From Acidimicrobiales bacterium (GTDB lineage Bacteria; Actinomycetota; Acidimicrobiia; Acidimicrobiales; Acidimicrobilacustridaceae): a stretch of DNA of 35,116 nucleotides. The stretch's first letter is position 1. Each line of letters begins with the position of its first letter. A program made the position numbers and the translations under genes. Shown piece after piece: positions 1-8,473 of this stretch. The notes under the pieces were generated by a model. It saw only the letters and a list, made by a program, of their open reading frames with translations, searched no databases and was not told the DNA's origin. Where the stretch lies: the NCBI GenBank assembly GCA_026419545.1, contig JANZZE010000009.1:1-35116 (forward strand), written 5' to 3'.

Positions 1-1718
1 AAGAGACAGCCCCAGCCCCACTGGAACACCGCAACAACCACTCCATACGCCGCGCCGATCGACAACAGGTTCATCAGCACCGCCTTGACCGGCACGAGCA
101 CGGAGCGGAACACCACGAGCAACAGCAAGAAGCTGAGAGCGAGCACCACTCCGATGAACACCGGCAGGCGCCGTTGCAGTTGCACGGCGAGGTCTTCGAA
201 CAGTGCGGTCACCCCACCGACGTGGACGGTGATACCGGTCCCCTCGGTCGCGGCTGGGAGAATCTCAGACCGCAGGCGCTCGATGAGTTCGATCGTTGCT
301 TCGTCTTGCGAAGACGTGGTCGGGATCACCTGGATGATGGCTGCATCACCGCTCGGGCTCGGCATCGGCGGCGCGACTTGGGCCACACCCGGGTCGGCCT
401 GAACAGCTTGGAGCACCGGCAACAACGCCTGCGGCGTGACGCCGTCTGGAAGTTCGGCAACAAGCAGCAACGGACCACTCGCGCCAGCACCGAAACCCTC
501 CGCTTTGAGGTCGTACGCTCGGCGAACGGTCATGGTCTCGGGCAAGTTGCTCTCGTCAGACGAACCGAGCCGCATTGAAAACACCGGCGTTGCCAGGCCG
601 AGGAGCAACACCAGCCCGCCGACAGCAGCTACCCATGAGTGGTGCTGTAACAGCCGGCTCCAGCGGAACCAGAAGCCTTGTCGGCTCCCATGGGCGTGCT
701 TTCCCAGACCCGGGATCGCGAACCGGTCGATGTTGCGACCTACGAATCCCAAGACGGCGGGCAGCAGCGTCACCGACGCGACCATCGTCACCGCCACGAC
801 GGAAGCCGCGGCCAGACCAAGGCCCTGGACGAACTTGATACCGATCAAGAGCATCCCAGCCAACGAGATCACGACTGTGCAGCCTGCGAAGAGCACCGCA
901 CGCCCCGCGGTGTCGATCGCAGTCACGACCGCGGTCTCAGGTTCGAGACCATCGGCGAGCGCCTGCCGGTAACGCGTCACGATGAACAGCGCATAGTCGA
1001 TACCGACGCCGATGCCGATCATCGCCGCGAGCTGCGTCGAGAACTCCGGCACTGAGGTCAGGTGAGCGAGCAGATTGACAACGCCAAACCCGACACCGAT
1101 GCCGAACAGCGCTGTCGTGATCGGCAATCCCATGGCCAACACCGAGCCGAACGCGACCAGCAGAATGACGACTGCCGCGAGCAAGCCGATTGCTTCACTG
1201 CCAGGGGGCTCGCGTTCCTGGAACAAGAACCCCCCCAACTCCACCTGAAGGTCGTCGGCTCGGGCATTTGCCACCAGAGATTCGATTGCCGCAATGGTCG
1301 AGCGCGAAATTTCGTTGCTCGATTCACCCCCGAACTGGATGATGGCGTAACCGATGTTGCCCGACGGGGCGATCTGGGCTGCCGCCATGGGCCCCGAATA
1401 CGGAGTTCGGACATCGACAACACCCTCGACCCGTTTGATCTCAGTGAACAACGCCTCCAGCCGCGCCTGCACACCGGGGTCGGTGATCCCGGCATCTGCC
1501 TTGAAAACGATGTCGCCGGTCAGGCCGGACCTCCCGGGGAAGCGCTCTGCGAGTACGTCGAACGCCTTCTGCGAGTCGCTGTTTGCGAGTTTGAAGTCCT
1601 GTGAGAAGGCCTTGCCAGCTGCGTTGGAGAGCAGGCTGATGCCCACCAACAGGACGAGCCAAGCCAACACGATCCAGCGCCGTCGGCGGTAGCAGAACGT
1701 GGCAAGTCGACTGAGCAC
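1..1718 (-). CDS. MMPL/RND-family membrane transporter, C-terminus cut by window edge
   Basis: The minus-strand frame is open from a GTG at 1718 to the window edge, giving 572 codons. GGAGG lies 5 nt upstream of the GTG and sets the start. The protein opens with an Arg-rich stretch and a TM helix (about residues 13-33). A soluble domain (about 35-165) follows, then a block of close helices (about 168-330) containing GIGVGIDYALF and ITRYR-like residues (read IVTRYRQAL), typical of the MMPL family. A further helix, a second soluble domain and the start of the second helix block come next. This is the RND-like twofold layout, of which only the start of the second half is inside the window. MMPL proteins export lipids, siderophores or drugs across the inner membrane using the proton gradient. 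The substrate cannot be told. A divergent marR gene and a shared operator suggest induction by a small ligand. Confidence 0.92.
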   Translation of the reverse strand, partial: MLSRLATFCYRRRRWIVLAWLVLLVGISLLSNAAGKAFSQDFKLANSDSQKAFDVLAERFPGRSGLTGDIVFKADAGITDPGVQARLEALFTEIKRVEGVVDVRTPYSGPMAAAQIAPSGNIGYAIIQFGGESSNEISRSTIAAIESLVANARADDLQVELGGFLFQEREPPGSEAIGLLAAVVILLVAFGSVLAMGLPITTALFGIGVGFGVVNLLAHLTSVPEFSTQLAAMIGIGVGIDYALFIVTRYRQALADGLEPETAVVTAIDTAGRAVLFAGCTVVISLAGMLLIGIKFVQGLGLAAASVVAVTMVASVTLLPAVLGFVGRNIDRFAIPGLGKHAHGSRQGFWFRWSRLLQHHSWVAAVGGLVLLLGLATPVFSMRLGSSDESNLPETMTVRRAYDLKAEGFGAGASGPLLLVAELPDGVTPQALLPVLQAVQADPGVAQVAPPMPSPSGDAAIIQVIPTTSSQDEATIELIERLRSEILPAATEGTGITVHVGGVTALFEDLAVQLQRRLPVFIGVVLALSFLLLLVVFRSVLVPVKAVLMNLLSIGAAYGVVVAVFQWGWGCL

Positions 1719-1776
1719 GAGATCCTCCGGTCAGCGACGCCAGACACAGCTGGCTCAGGTCAACCGGGTCAGTCTA

Positions 1777-1805
1777 CCGAATAGTTGGATATGCCAACTA
1801 TTCGG
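1777..1805. promoter_or_regulatory. Perfect 12-bp inverted repeat, probable MarR operator
   Basis: CCGAATAGTTGG (1777-1788) and CCAACTATTCGG (1794-1805) are exact reverse complements around a 5-nt centre ATATG. The site lies between the divergent transporter start (1718) and the marR start (1825). It would cover the upstream part of the marR promoter, whose likely -10 TATCTT is at 1812-1817. Size and position fit a MarR dimer site controlling both genes; binding itself is inferred. Confidence 0.75.
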
Positions 1806-1824
1806 ACCGGCTATCTTTTGAGCG

Positions 1825-2316
1825 ATGGCTGTGATCGATTCGACCGGGTCAAGAAGGTCGGCCCCAGAGCGCATGGGCGGGCGTCATCGCGAGCCGTCGA
1901 ATCGGGATGCAGGCCTGGATGCTGAGCTCGGTGGCCTTCTGATCGATCTCATGGAAGCGATGAAGGCCGAGTTCCTGGCGACGATCACCGATGAGGGCCT
2001 CACCCTGCCCCTTGGGCTCGCGCTCTGGCACCTAGACCAACCACGGTCCATGCGCGAGTTGGCCGAGGAGCTGGCCTATGACGCCTCACACATCACCGCC
2101 ATCGTGGACCGTCTCGAAGAACGGGGCCTCGTTGAACGCCGGATGGACAGCCAAGACCGGCGGGTCAAACGCATTGCGCTCACTCGTTCCGGCCGGGCAG
2201 TCCACAACCGGCTCGCCCGGAAATTGATCCGGGACCTCCCCATCCTCGGTCGCCTCTCGGTACCACAACGGCGCCAACTGCGGGATCTCCTCGCCATTGC
2301 CACGCAGAAACGCTGA
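1825..2316 (+). CDS. MarR-family transcriptional regulator
   Basis: This is a 163-residue winged-helix regulator. The pattern SMRELAEELAYDASHITAIV, then DRLEERGLVER and DRRVKRIALT, is the MarR helix-turn-helix and wing. The first 30 residues are polar and variable, and an internal ATG at 1873 would give a more typical MarR length. The ATG at 1825 has no ribosome-binding site, but TATCTT ends 7 nt before it, which fits a leaderless transcript. MarR proteins are usually repressors released by a small aromatic or lipophilic ligand. Here the likely targets are its own gene and the divergent MMPL exporter, through the dyad at 1777-1805. Confidence 0.9.
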   Translation: MAVIDSTGSRRSAPERMGGRHREPSNRDAGLDAELGGLLIDLMEAMKAEFLATITDEGLTLPLGLALWHLDQPRSMRELAEELAYDASHITAIVDRLEERGLVERRMDSQDRRVKRIALTRSGRAVHNRLARKLIRDLPILGRLSVPQRRQLRDLLAIATQKR

Positions 2317-2521
2317 ACCGAACCCGCCGGACCGCCGCAGGGCGCGGACCGCGTCCCGGCGCGTTCGGCCCACTGGCAGGTCGTGACATGAATGGCGACT
2401 GCTCCTCCGACACAAACAACTCGGACCGCGTCCCGAACGGCTGTCAGTCCTCATCGACAGGACTAGACGAGCTCAAGATGCTCGAGTACTTCCTGAACTC
2501 GCCTCGAACAGCCCGCCTCAT

Positions 2522-2561
2522 CGACAAGACCTGAAGGCGCTGCGACAAAACCTGAAGGCGC
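2522..2561. repeat. Two 19-nt tandem direct repeats
   Basis: Positions 2522-2540 and 2543-2561 carry the same 19-nt word with one mismatch (G at 2528, A at 2549), separated by 2 nt. They lie just before the muramidase gene in the 284-nt gap after marR. The function is unknown; it could be a local slippage duplication or paired regulator sites. Confidence 0.6.
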
Positions 2562-2600
2562 GGCTCCCTAGTTTCCCGCCCTCAAGAGCGTCTCGGCCAG

Positions 2601-4373
2601 GTGCCGATCTGTGGAGACGTGCAGTTCATAGCGCCCCGGCGGTCGCTGGAGGTGTTGGCCGTGTTCGCCAGCACCGTGCTGGCCACGTTGGCAGCTCTCG
2701 ACGCCCGACCGCGTCCTGCCGACGCTGCCGGAGGGCCGCTCTACGGCGTCGACATTGCGAATTACCAGCATCCCAATGGCGCGCCCATCAACTGGCGCCT
2801 CGTGAAGGCCTCCGGCAACGCGTTCGCCTTCATCAAAGCGACCGAGGGACCCATCAGCTGCGGCGGGAGCTACTTCACCAACAACTGGTTCGCGCGGGAC
2901 TGGGATGATGCCGGCGCAGTCGGTCTGTATCGAGGCGCATATCACTTCGCTCGACCGATGCGACCGGTCACGACCACTGCCATCGACCAAGCCCGCTACT
3001 TCGTGAGGATGACCGGCCCGATGCAGGGACCTCGGGATCTCCCCGCGGTACTCGACCTCGAGGTGACCTGCGGTCTTTCGCCGCCTGAACTCGCGACCTG
3101 GGTCCGAACCTGGCTCGAGGAGGTGACCCGGCTCACTGGCCGCCGTCCAATCATCTATACGGGCCCGAACTTCTGGGCCACAGCGATGGCCGGTAACTCC
3201 ACCTTTGGTGCCTACCCGTTATGGCTTGCCCGGTGGGGAACCTCTTCGCCGAACCCGCTCCCGAAGAGCTGGAACACCTGGACGTTCTGGCAAACAGGAG
3301 TGGACTCGGTCGCCGGCATCGTCGGCACCGTCGACGTCAACCAGTTCAACGGGGATCTCAAACGCTTGGCGGCGCTGAGCGACTTCGTGCGTCCCTTCCC
3401 GACCAGCCCAACCGGGCACGTCGAGTACGCCAAGGCCTCGGGCCGTGACGAGGCGGTCGTCAAGGGCTGGGCCGCCGATTACGACACCGGCGATCCAGTG
3501 AAGTTGCAAGTCAGCATTGACGGGGTCCTACAGCCCGATGCCACTGCCGACGAGTGGCGACCCGATCTCACCGACCAACTCTGGCTGTGGGGGCCGTTCC
3601 ACGGCTTCACCCTGACCTTCGACGGGCTAGCACCCGGCAGGCACCACGTGTGTGTTGTCGCCCGCAACATCGGTCCCGGCGCCGACACCCACTTCGGGTG
3701 TCACTTCTTCGATATGCCAACCGGGCCACCCATCGGCAACCTCGAGTATCTGGCCTTCGAGCCTGGCGGCTTCCACCTGCGCGGGTGGACGCTGGATCCC
3801 GACACGGCCGCGTCACTGTTGACGGTGGTGACAGTCGACGGTATCGGTGCCGTGGCCACACAAGCCGATGTCCATCGCCCTGATGTCGGCGCGTTCTTCC
3901 CCGACTGGGGGCCGAGCCACGGCTTCGACATCCTAGTCCCGACCCCACCTCCTGGTCCTCACACGCTTTGCGTCTACATAGGCAACGTCGGTCCGGGTGC
4001 CGACATCGTGCTCGGGTGTTGGCCAGTGATCGCCCCGCAGCCCAACCCGATCGGCGGGGTCATCGAGGCCTCAGTAGGTAGCGCTTCGGTATCGCTCGCT
4101 GGCTGGGCACTCGACCCTGATTCGAGTGCCTCGCTGGACATCGCCATTACCGTCGACGGGAAGTTGGTCGGCATTTTCCCGACAGACGTGGACATCCCCG
4201 TGATCGGTGTGTTCTTCCGAGGCTGGGGTTCGGTGCACGGTTTTCGGGTGACGATCAACAACCTCACACCGGGCAACCACCGCATCTGCGCTATCGCAAA
4301 GAACCTCGGCGCCGGCACCGACACCACCCTCGCCTGTGCCCCCCTCTCCTCGGGTGCTTTTCGCCCCGCATAG
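2601..4373 (+). CDS. Secreted GH25 muramidase with three C-terminal beta-type repeats
   Basis: The 590-residue product starts with RR plus a hydrophobic stretch and an Ala-rich cleavage region near residues 38-43 (ADAAGG), so it is probably exported. Residues about 48-250 form a GH25 lysozyme domain: YGVDIANYQ (D51), GAYHFARP, and the catalytic signature VLDLEV (D152, E154). GH25 enzymes cut the beta-1,4 MurNAc-GlcNAc bond of peptidoglycan. Three repeats of about 95 residues follow, starting near residues 272, 379 and 485. Each has a GW..D motif, DG, an R-x-D or related segment, (W)G..HGF, and two Cys around a NxGxGxDT stretch, suggesting one disulfide per repeat. They may bind cell-wall polymers. 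The start is uncertain: GTG at 2601 keeps the signal peptide n-region, while GTG at 2661 has a better-spaced GGAGG but loses it. Confidence 0.85.
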   Translation: MPICGDVQFIAPRRSLEVLAVFASTVLATLAALDARPRPADAAGGPLYGVDIANYQHPNGAPINWRLVKASGNAFAFIKATEGPISCGGSYFTNNWFARDWDDAGAVGLYRGAYHFARPMRPVTTTAIDQARYFVRMTGPMQGPRDLPAVLDLEVTCGLSPPELATWVRTWLEEVTRLTGRRPIIYTGPNFWATAMAGNSTFGAYPLWLARWGTSSPNPLPKSWNTWTFWQTGVDSVAGIVGTVDVNQFNGDLKRLAALSDFVRPFPTSPTGHVEYAKASGRDEAVVKGWAADYDTGDPVKLQVSIDGVLQPDATADEWRPDLTDQLWLWGPFHGFTLTFDGLAPGRHHVCVVARNIGPGADTHFGCHFFDMPTGPPIGNLEYLAFEPGGFHLRGWTLDPDTAASLLTVVTVDGIGAVATQADVHRPDVGAFFPDWGPSHGFDILVPTPPPGPHTLCVYIGNVGPGADIVLGCWPVIAPQPNPIGGVIEASVGSASVSLAGWALDPDSSASLDIAITVDGKLVGIFPTDVDIPVIGVFFRGWGSVHGFRVTINNLTPGNHRICAIAKNLGAGTDTTLACAPLSSGAFRPA

Positions 4374-4391
4374 CGGGGAGAAAAGCACCCG
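4351..4391 (+). terminator. Long hairpin at the end of the muramidase gene, stop codon in the loop
   Basis: A 19-bp arm (4351-4369) pairs with 4373-4391 with one mismatch, around the 3-nt loop ATA (4370-4372). The TAG stop of the muramidase (4371-4373) begins in the loop. No T-run follows directly, so it may act as a Rho-independent-like terminator or as a 3' stabilising hairpin. Confidence 0.65.
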
Positions 4392-4471
4392 TCAGCAGAA
4401 GGTGGCAGAGCCCCTGCGGAAGGTGAGCCCAAGGCGACGTCGAGGAAGCAACAGGTAGCCGCACCTCGTTT

Positions 4472-4499
4472 TTCACAGCGTCAGCAAGGTTGCTACAAC
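4472..4499 (+). promoter_or_regulatory. Probable sigma-70-type promoter for the fusion gene
   Basis: TTCACA (4472-4477), a 16-nt spacer and TACAAC (4494-4499) resemble -35 and -10 boxes. This would give a leader of about 35 nt ending in GGGAGG (4531-4536) before the GTG start at 4540. Confidence 0.45.
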
Positions 4500-4539
4500 T
4501 CAAACAAAAGATTTCCAACGCAGAAACGAAGGGAGGTCC

Positions 4540-6897
4540 GTGCCCACCAGGTCCGTGCTTCCTGGAGAGCCAAAGCGACTCGTCGTGCTGGCCAGCGGAA
4601 TGGGATCGAGGCTTCGGGCAAAGGCAACGGCAAAGCCACTTGTTCGCTTGACAGGGACCAGCCTGATCGAGCGGACCCTTGCAACCGCCCATGAGGCCGG
4701 CTTCGAGCAGGTAATCGTGGTCACCGGTTACCGATCCTCTGAGGTCGACCAGCACGTGTTTGCGATCGCGCGCCGTCGTGGTTTCTCGGTCAGGATCGTC
4801 CACAACGACCGGTACGAAGAAGGTAACGGTCTTGCCGTGCTAGCCGCCCGAGCCGTGGTGGGCGATGAACCTTTCGCCTTGATCATGGGTGACCACGTCT
4901 TTGCACCGTCGCTGCTCGCTCGTCTCCGCGACGTTCGCGTGAGACCGGCGGAAGTCCTGGTGTTCGTCGACCGCCTACTCGGTCGGGCAGTGGGTGTCGA
5001 CACCGAGGACGCCATGAAGGTCACGCTGGAGGAGAATCGAGTCTGTTCTGTGAGCAAGGACCTCCCGGTGTACGACGCCTTCGACGTCGGAGCGTTCGTA
5101 TGCACGCAGGCAATCTTCGAGGCCATCGAGATCGCGATGAGACGGGGCGACAGCAGCCTCGCGGGTGCCATACAAGTCCTTGCGTCCAGAGGGCAAGCAC
5201 AGGCGGTCGAGGTGAAGGAAAGCGAGTGGTGGTTCGACGTCGACACACCCCGAGATCTCCACAACGGCGCCCGCTTCCTGTTGCGCGGTGCCGGCAAAGC
5301 CCTTGACGGCGCCCTCGCGGCAAGGGTGAACCGCGTGCTCTCCCAACGGGTCGTGACGCCGGTGTTGCTACGTGCTGGGCACCTCACCCCCAATCAAGTC
5401 ACCCTCGTCGCCTTCGCCGCCGCCCTGGTAGCTGCGCTGATGTTCGCGGCTGGCGCACCGGTCGCAGCCGCGCTGCTCGTCTGGCTCGCCAGCGTACTCG
5501 ACGGCAGCGACGGCGAGGTCGCCCGGCTCACGTACCGATCGTCACCCTACGGCGGCTTCCTCGACGCCACTCTCGACCGAGCCGCCGACAGCCTGTTGCT
5601 CACTGGCGCCGGGATCTACCTCGCCCGGAGCGCATCGCTTGCAGAGCTCCTCGGTGCCTTGCAGGTCCCTGTCGCGCTCGGTATCACCGGCCTCGCCATC
5701 ACCGGCCACCTGCTCGTGAGCTACACGTCAGCGAAAGCGGCGGTCGACCTCGGGCATCGCTATGAAGGCCGGCTGGTGGGAAGTGGCCACGGCCGCGATC
5801 TCCGTCTCGGGATCCTCACCGCCGGCGCACTGGGCGCGTGGTTCCATCCGATCTGTTTGGCCACAGCCCTGGCGCTCGTCGGTCTCCTGGGCTGTTGGAT
5901 CACGATTGTGCGGCTGACCGAATCCTGGTGGGCACTGGGCCCTGGCCAGCCGTTCTTCGGTGTACGCGCCGTTGCCCTCGACTTCGACGGCACCGTGGCC
6001 GACTCGATGGGCTTCCTCACCGACCTCGCCGTCGACTTGCTCGTCGAGGAACTCGGTTTCGATCGGCCAACCGCGCTCGAACGATACCGGGCTACGGCGG
6101 GAGCCGACTTCAGCAGCCAGCTCGAGGAGCTCGCTCCTTGCGATCCACGTTGCACCGAGGTCGCCCGGCACTTCGAGGCAGCCAAGGCCGACTGGATGGA
6201 GAACTGCTCGCCATTCGATGACGTACCAGGTGCGCTCGCTCGCTTGGCGAAACTCGGAATACCGGTACTCGTGTGCAGCAGCACACGCGTCGGTCTCGTA
6301 CAAGACTTTTTCAAAGCGAACCAACTCGAGGGCCTGGTGACCACGATCTCCGGCTGGGCTCCGGGACGTGACAAGCGCACCCAGCTCGCTTCGTGGCTAC
6401 GCGAACAACACCTCATCCCCGACACTGTGGTATTCGTCGGCGACGCGAGGCGCGACGAGGAACTCGCAAAGTCGGTCGGAGTTCGGTTCGTCGGTGTGGT
6501 TAGACCTGGTCAGCCAGATCTGCTCGCGGGAAGCGCAGCACCAGTGGTGAGCTCGTTGCTCGACCTCGCAGCCGCGGTCGAGCGAGCGCACCGAACGCCG
6601 GTCCGGCTGACCAGCTACGCCCCAGGCCAGCGTGACGCCGCCAGCCACCTTGGCCGAGTGACCGAGCCTCAGCACCAGCGGGCGATCTCACTCGTCGAGG
6701 AAGACGGGAGCCAGGTGGCAGACGTCATTGGAACGTACGAGCTCCCGTCGGTCACCCACCAGAGCAACCGTGGTGATCGAGCAGTTCGACACCCGCACAT
6801 GGCGGTAGATCGCAGGTCCGGTCTCGAGCGCCCAGGCGACAGCACCCCTGACCACCGCGTCGTGCGTGAACACGACCGCAGTACCGCTCGGAGCTAA
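4540..6897 (+). CDS. Three-domain fusion: nucleotidyltransferase, CDP-alcohol phosphotransferase, HAD phosphatase (candidate di-myo-inositol-phosphate synthase)
   Basis: The 785-residue chain has three enzymes in order. Residues about 12-235 are a sugar-phosphate-type nucleotidyltransferase: LASGMGSRL, AKPLVRL, MGDHVF. Residues about 260-470 are a membrane CDP-alcohol phosphotransferase with the complete signature D321-x2-D324-G-x2-A328-R329-x8-G338-x3-D342-x3-D346 among several TM helices. Residues about 475-700 are a HAD hydrolase: ALDFDGTVADS (D481, D483), CSSTR, a Lys in GRDKRTQ, and VFVGDARRDEE. The first two domains match the bifunctional IPCT/DIPPS enzymes that make CDP-inositol from inositol-1-phosphate and CTP, then join it to a second inositol phosphate. 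The HAD domain could remove the remaining phosphate to give di-myo-inositol phosphate; that is inference. Other CDP-activated head groups are possible. The last ~69 residues lie antisense to the next gene and look non-native. Confidence 0.82.
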   Translation: MPTRSVLPGEPKRLVVLASGMGSRLRAKATAKPLVRLTGTSLIERTLATAHEAGFEQVIVVTGYRSSEVDQHVFAIARRRGFSVRIVHNDRYEEGNGLAVLAARAVVGDEPFALIMGDHVFAPSLLARLRDVRVRPAEVLVFVDRLLGRAVGVDTEDAMKVTLEENRVCSVSKDLPVYDAFDVGAFVCTQAIFEAIEIAMRRGDSSLAGAIQVLASRGQAQAVEVKESEWWFDVDTPRDLHNGARFLLRGAGKALDGALAARVNRVLSQRVVTPVLLRAGHLTPNQVTLVAFAAALVAALMFAAGAPVAAALLVWLASVLDGSDGEVARLTYRSSPYGGFLDATLDRAADSLLLTGAGIYLARSASLAELLGALQVPVALGITGLAITGHLLVSYTSAKAAVDLGHRYEGRLVGSGHGRDLRLGILTAGALGAWFHPICLATALALVGLLGCWITIVRLTESWWALGPGQPFFGVRAVALDFDGTVADSMGFLTDLAVDLLVEELGFDRPTALERYRATAGADFSSQLEELAPCDPRCTEVARHFEAAKADWMENCSPFDDVPGALARLAKLGIPVLVCSSTRVGLVQDFFKANQLEGLVTTISGWAPGRDKRTQLASWLREQHLIPDTVVFVGDARRDEELAKSVGVRFVGVVRPGQPDLLAGSAAPVVSSLLDLAAAVERAHRTPVRLTSYAPGQRDAASHLGRVTEPQHQRAISLVEEDGSQVADVIGTYELPSVTHQSNRGDRAVRHPHMAVDRRSGLERPGDSTPDHRVVREHDRSTARS

Positions 6898-7314
6898 AGA
6901 GCCGAACAAGTCGTCGAGTCCTTCTGCAACTCGGGCGTTGAGTTCTCCAACTGTCTCGCGGCCCACCAGCTCGAGCGCGTGCGGGGCATTACGCCAGATC
7001 TCCCATTCGTCGGGCCAACGCCGGGCGATCTCGTCTTCGCTGTACCCCTGCCAGGGTCCGACACGCAGCTCACCGAAGCGCTCGTCAATCGCCGGGGTAC
7101 GCCCAAGACGTGTCGCCAAAGGTTCGGCGGTTTGTAGCGCCCGGGCCAACGGACTGGACACGAGCAGATCAATCGATCGCGACTGCAACACGTCCGCGAC
7201 CGCTTCGGCGGCTGGACGCCAGGTCGGCAACAGTCCCTCATCACTCCACCCCATCGCCCTACCGGCGTCGTTGGAAGCAGTCCGTCCGTGACGAACGAGA
7301 TGTACGCGCTTCAT
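6688..7314 (-). CDS. Histidine phosphatase (phosphoglycerate mutase-like)
   Basis: This 208-residue protein has the branch-1 histidine phosphatase signature LVRHGRTASN near its N-terminus, the acid residue in ERFGELRVGPWQG, and the second catalytic His in VVFTHDAVVRG. Such enzymes form a phospho-His intermediate and hydrolyse small phosphate esters; the substrate is unknown. AAGGA lies 9 nt before the ATG at 7314. The gene converges on the three-domain fusion and its last 210 nt overlap that reading frame. Its own frame reads well to the end (SNDVCHLAPVFLDE), so the overlap probably belongs to this gene. A phosphatase beside a phosphate-handling fusion may be functionally linked, but that is only suggested by position. 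Confidence 0.88.
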   Translation of the reverse strand: MKRVHLVRHGRTASNDAGRAMGWSDEGLLPTWRPAAEAVADVLQSRSIDLLVSSPLARALQTAEPLATRLGRTPAIDERFGELRVGPWQGYSEDEIARRWPDEWEIWRNAPHALELVGRETVGELNARVAEGLDDLFGSLAPSGTAVVFTHDAVVRGAVAWALETGPAIYRHVRVSNCSITTVALVGDRRELVRSNDVCHLAPVFLDE

Positions 7315-7540
7315 CGCAGGAAATCCTTATCATCATGTCACCCACGGCTGGCCAACTCATAGGGGCTCACCGAGCGGAGGAAGATCACCGAGCCGGGCCC
7401 CCGCATCACGAAGTGGACCAACGAAACAGCGCCATTGCAGGAACCGGAACCGGCCGCGCACCGAAAGCACTGAGCCGACCGAGCAAGCATCGAGCCAACC
7501 CAGGTTCGACGAGGCGGCCACGTCGATGGTGCGACGGCTG

Positions 7541-8473
7541 TCAGCGATGGCCGTGACGCGTGGTCGGCTTCCGGTGTGGTGAGCCGACAAGACGTTCGGT
7601 CCGTAGACCTCGGGAACCTCCGTCACCTTTGCGCTTGCGAGCCGCCGCAGGTGGGGGCATGGCGCCGCCTCGCTCGACGAACTCGCGCAGCGCCCGCTCC
7701 ATCTCCTGAGCAAAGATGAGTTGCACGGCGCGCAACCCCTGCGGTCGTAATGCCTCGTACGCCCGCACGATCTCGTCCGGCGCGCCCCGCGCGCCGAATC
7801 CTGTGCTAGCCCGATCACTGAAGAACTCAACGAGCTCCTCGGCCAAGCGTCTGATGCGTTGGCGTATCAGCTCTTCGGCTTCGGCCACGGTGACCGGATC
7901 AATACCGGCCCGAATGAGTGCCAATCCGATCTCGAGCAGCCCGGGACTCGGAACGAGATAGGCCGCTGGGCGGCTGTGCTTCTCCCGCTTGATGAACCCG
8001 ATGCGCTCGAGTTCGGCCAATGTTCCCGGTCGCGGGTGGTCAAGCTTGTCGAGCAACTCCTGCTCGGTGAACACCGCGGGTCGATCGTCTGACCACGGCG
8101 CCTGGAGCTGGTCTCCCATACCGAGCCACTCGCCGAGCGAGTCGTCACCCGCTTCAATCCGGCTGAGTGCGTCACGGATGGCGTCAAGTCGCAGCCCGCG
8201 ATCCTGCAACTCAGCGATGAGTTCGAGCCGACGCAGGTGATCAGGTCCGTAGTAGGCGACCCGACCTCGACGTTCTGGCGCAGGCAGTGTCCCTTTGGAT
8301 TGGTAGAACCGGATCGTACGAGTCGGTACGCCGCTGCGAGCCGCGAGTTCATCGATCGTGATCCACTCAGGTTCGGGCGCCCGCCCAGGTTCCTGCGGCG
8401 GCTCCGGCGGACCCACACCATCGCCAGTTGAGTCGCTGGGGATGTTCGCACCGGTCGCCGCCATGACCATCAT
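7541..8473 (-). CDS. MerR-family transcriptional regulator
   Basis: The MerR DNA-binding domain is clear at about residues 35-110: WITIDELAARSGVPTRTIRFY, KGTLPAPERRGR, YYGPDHLRRLELI. A long C-terminal region without metal-binding Cys suggests an organic or lipid-type signal, or none. Three in-frame ATGs occur at 8473, 8470 and 8464; 8473 overlaps the upstream stop as ATGA, implying translational coupling to the diiron gene. The open frame extends further upstream but there it is only antisense-like sequence inside that gene. The last 40 residues are unusually Arg/Lys-rich. It probably regulates the shared promoter at 9396-9424. Confidence 0.85.
   Translation of the reverse strand: MMVMAATGANIPSDSTGDGVGPPEPPQEPGRAPEPEWITIDELAARSGVPTRTIRFYQSKGTLPAPERRGRVAYYGPDHLRRLELIAELQDRGLRLDAIRDALSRIEAGDDSLGEWLGMGDQLQAPWSDDRPAVFTEQELLDKLDHPRPGTLAELERIGFIKREKHSRPAAYLVPSPGLLEIGLALIRAGIDPVTVAEAEELIRQRIRRLAEELVEFFSDRASTGFGARGAPDEIVRAYEALRPQGLRAVQLIFAQEMERALREFVERGGAMPPPAAARKRKGDGGSRGLRTERLVGSPHRKPTTRHGHR

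Noticed and set aside
2388-2534. 48-codon frame starting MNGDCSSDTN before the muramidase gene
   Set aside because: No ribosome-binding site, no recognisable fold, and composition like non-coding DNA; it ends inside the first direct repeat.
7315-7540. Hidden gene between the histidine phosphatase and merR
   Set aside because: Only shadow-like frames are present; the region holds the phosphatase ribosome-binding site and nothing else I can support.
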